Shown here: piece by piece, positions 29,458-30,766 of the stretch
Position numbering within the stretch: the stretch's first letter is position 1
Layout of the letters: every line of letters starts with the position of its first letter
Source of the DNA: a virus
DNA: 30,766 bases
IMG/VR virus record: IMGVR_UViG_3300025135_000016
Span: 1 to 30,766 of that record
Reading direction: 5' to 3' (one strand)
Notes under the pieces: generated by a model
Databases searched by the model: none
Told to the model about the DNA's origin: nothing
Seen by the model: the letters and a program-made list of their open reading frames with translations, nothing else
Program-made: the position numbers and the translations under genes

Positions 29458-30504
29458 ATGGGTTGTAATAAATGTAAAAAGGGAGATTGTGGTTGTAATA
29501 AAAAAGCGTTAAGTATTAACGACATTTGCAATCCAATTGTTTGTGAAACAAATTCTTGTCCAGAAGCTTTTGATGCGGGGTGTATAATATACACAGATGA
29601 ATCAATTACTTGTAATGGTGTAGAGATTGTTGCTACTAATACAACGTCTGTAGCCCAAGCTTTAGCTAACATATCTGCATATTTTTGCGCTCAAACAACA
29701 ATACAAGATGATGTGTTGTGTGGAGAGGATATACTTGTTAGCGCGGGATCAACTATTGCAGAAGCTATTAATTTAATAACATCATATTTTTGTCAAAGTT
29801 TCGAAAGTATTACCATTCAATCTGTTTCGTCAGAACTTGAAAATACTCCAAATGGAAATTGTAACGATGTGGTTATTACTCTAAGCTTTTGGTCAGACTT
29901 AGCACAAACTCAACTGATAGCTACAACGTCGTATGGTTATACATATTGTAATGGTGTAGATGGTGAGGATGGCACAAACGGAGTAGATGGAGCTGATGCC
30001 GTTGTTGGAAAGTTTTCTCAAATAGATGATTCAGTTGAGGTATTAGATCCTAGTACAAACACTCTTATTGGTCTAGGTGTAGGAGATTTAATTTTTCCAG
30101 CAGATAGTTTATCTGTGGGAGATTCTTACAGAGGTAAGATGAGTGGTGTTATGACTGCTACAAATACTCAAGAGTTGTTTGTTTTTTTAGATATGAATGG
30201 TAATTCTTTTTCTTCTGGATTAATCGATTTGGAAACAGTTAGTTCTAATAAATGGGAAATTGATTTTGATTTTACAATTCGTAGTTTGGGTGTAGCAGCA
30301 GAAATGTTTGTGGTATTTACTTTTAAATACGTTCCTGATTCAGCATCTCCATTTATTGCATCAGAAGGTATAACCGTAAATGGAATACTTACCTTTGATA
30401 GCTCTGTATTAAACACATTAAATCTTAGAGGTAGTTGGAACTTAGATCAAGCAGGTGTAAATTCTATTTATAGTCAGCTTTTTGTTTTAAATAAAACTTA
30501 CTAA
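29458..30504 (+). CDS. Fibre protein with Cys repeats, collagen-like linker and beta head (348 aa)
   Basis: The N-terminus has four close cysteines (MGCNKCKKGDCGC). Two Cys-capped units follow (residues 42-77 and 88-112) like those of the previous gene. Then comes a beta stretch, a short collagen-like linker (NGVDGEDGTNGVDGADA, about 165-181), and a C-terminal beta domain of about 160 residues that looks like a jelly roll. This is the layout of a phage fibre: anchor, stalk, linker and receptor-binding head. It precedes a longer collagen-like gene. Confidence 0.65.
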   Translation: MGCNKCKKGDCGCNKKALSINDICNPIVCETNSCPEAFDAGCIIYTDESITCNGVEIVATNTTSVAQALANISAYFCAQTTIQDDVLCGEDILVSAGSTIAEAINLITSYFCQSFESITIQSVSSELENTPNGNCNDVVITLSFWSDLAQTQLIATTSYGYTYCNGVDGEDGTNGVDGADAVVGKFSQIDDSVEVLDPSTNTLIGLGVGDLIFPADSLSVGDSYRGKMSGVMTATNTQELFVFLDMNGNSFSSGLIDLETVSSNKWEIDFDFTIRSLGVAAEMFVVFTFKYVPDSASPFIASEGITVNGILTFDSSVLNTLNLRGSWNLDQAGVNSIYSQLFVLNKTY

Positions 30505-30505
30505 A

Positions 30506-30766
30506 ATGGCAGAATGTTGTAAAGAAGGACCTAGAGGACCAAGAGGTTTACAAGGAGAAAGAGGAATCCAAGGGGTACAAGGGGTACAAGGTATTCAAGG
30601 AGAACCGGGTCTTACAGGGCCAACAGGGGCTAACGGAATTCAAGGAGTTCAAGGAGAACAAGGTATTCAAGGAGAACCAGGTCCTGCTGGTCTTAACGGA
30701 ACAAATGGTGCACCTGGAACTCCGGGAGTAAATGGTTCTAATGGTACCGATGGGGAACCTGGACCT
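30506..30766 (+). CDS. Collagen-like fibre protein, truncated by the window end
   Basis: From ATG 30506 the frame opens MAECCKEGPRGPRGLQ and continues as near-unbroken Gly-x-y triplets (GIQGVQGVQGIQGEPG, GANGIQGVQGEQGIQG, then GTPGVNGSNGTDG) up to the last base, 87 codons, with no stop. Such repeats form a collagen triple helix and are common in phage fibre shafts. The two cysteines at the N-terminus may clamp the trimer. The C-terminal head lies outside the window. It starts one base after the previous stop. Confidence 0.8.
   Translation, partial: MAECCKEGPRGPRGLQGERGIQGVQGVQGIQGEPGLTGPTGANGIQGVQGEQGIQGEPGPAGLNGTNGAPGTPGVNGSNGTDGEPGP

Noticed and set aside
30168-30416. Leftward 82-codon open frame
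   Set aside because: Antisense to the C-terminal beta domain of the 348-aa fibre protein, with no supporting signal.
1-30766. Stop-codon reassignment as in some crAss-like phages
   Set aside because: TAG ends several genes (for example those ending at 2455, 6818, 7498 and 13030), TGA ends others (9027, 14662), and no frame needs read-through.

Overview
The window is a segment of a tailed double-stranded DNA phage, with a Bacteroidota (probably flavobacterial) host as the best guess. The DNA is AT-rich. One upstream site fits the Bacteroidota promoter (TTTG, 19 bases, TAnnTTTG), genes lack strong Shine-Dalgarno sites, and several proteins belong to families typical of phages of this phylum (DUF4494-like protein, HU/IHF-like protein beside the terminase, cysteine-rich appendage proteins). 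A large terminase of about 740 residues and a portal of about 930 residues, with a HU/IHF-like gene just upstream, recall crAss-like phages and related marine flavophages; this is inference from layout, not a database result. TAA, TAG and TGA all act as stops, so no stop reassignment is visible. No tRNA, CRISPR array, integrase or transposase was found.

Layout. (1) 1-1425: a leftward array of five small genes (22 to 109 codons). Hairpins separate them, and two share a duplicated leader. The outermost gene ends in an acidic tail very like the C-terminal tip of bacterial SSB. (2) 1425-1760: a non-coding divergent spacer with runs of G and C and a cluster of six-base palindromes. (3) 1760-4179: a rightward operon for an HExxH protein, an unknown protein, a RuvC-like resolvase, a DUF4494-like protein and a GroES-like co-chaperonin, closed by a strong terminator. 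(4) 4280-8521: a probable beta-helix tailspike and further fibre proteins, ending with a DUF4376-like protein. (5) 8518-11731: a lysis cassette with a permuted NlpC/P60-like hydrolase, a holin, an amidase and small membrane proteins. (6) 11737-19676: small basic and helical proteins, a possible winged-helix protein, an HU/IHF-like protein, a zinc-ribbon protein, a PD-(D/E)XK nuclease, a possible small terminase, the large terminase and the portal. (7) 19823-22700: probable scaffold and major capsid protein, closed by a terminator. (8) 22781-26360: connector or neck candidates and an abundant structural protein closed by its own terminator. (9) 26439-30766: cysteine-rich appendage proteins and a collagen-like protein that runs off the right end.

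The rightward genes form one virion-making and lysis programme: the terminase, portal, scaffold and capsid proteins build and fill the head, the co-chaperonin probably helps the host chaperonin fold virion proteins, the resolvase probably clears branched DNA before packaging, fibres bind the host, and the lysis genes release progeny. The leftward small genes look like early host-modifying genes. Recurrent AT-rich motifs upstream of the rightward units suggest a shared promoter class. Least ordinary features: the SSB-tail-like protein, the strand-asymmetric hairpins in the leftward array, the GC-rich spacer, and a cysteine-capped repeat spread over two adjacent appendage genes.
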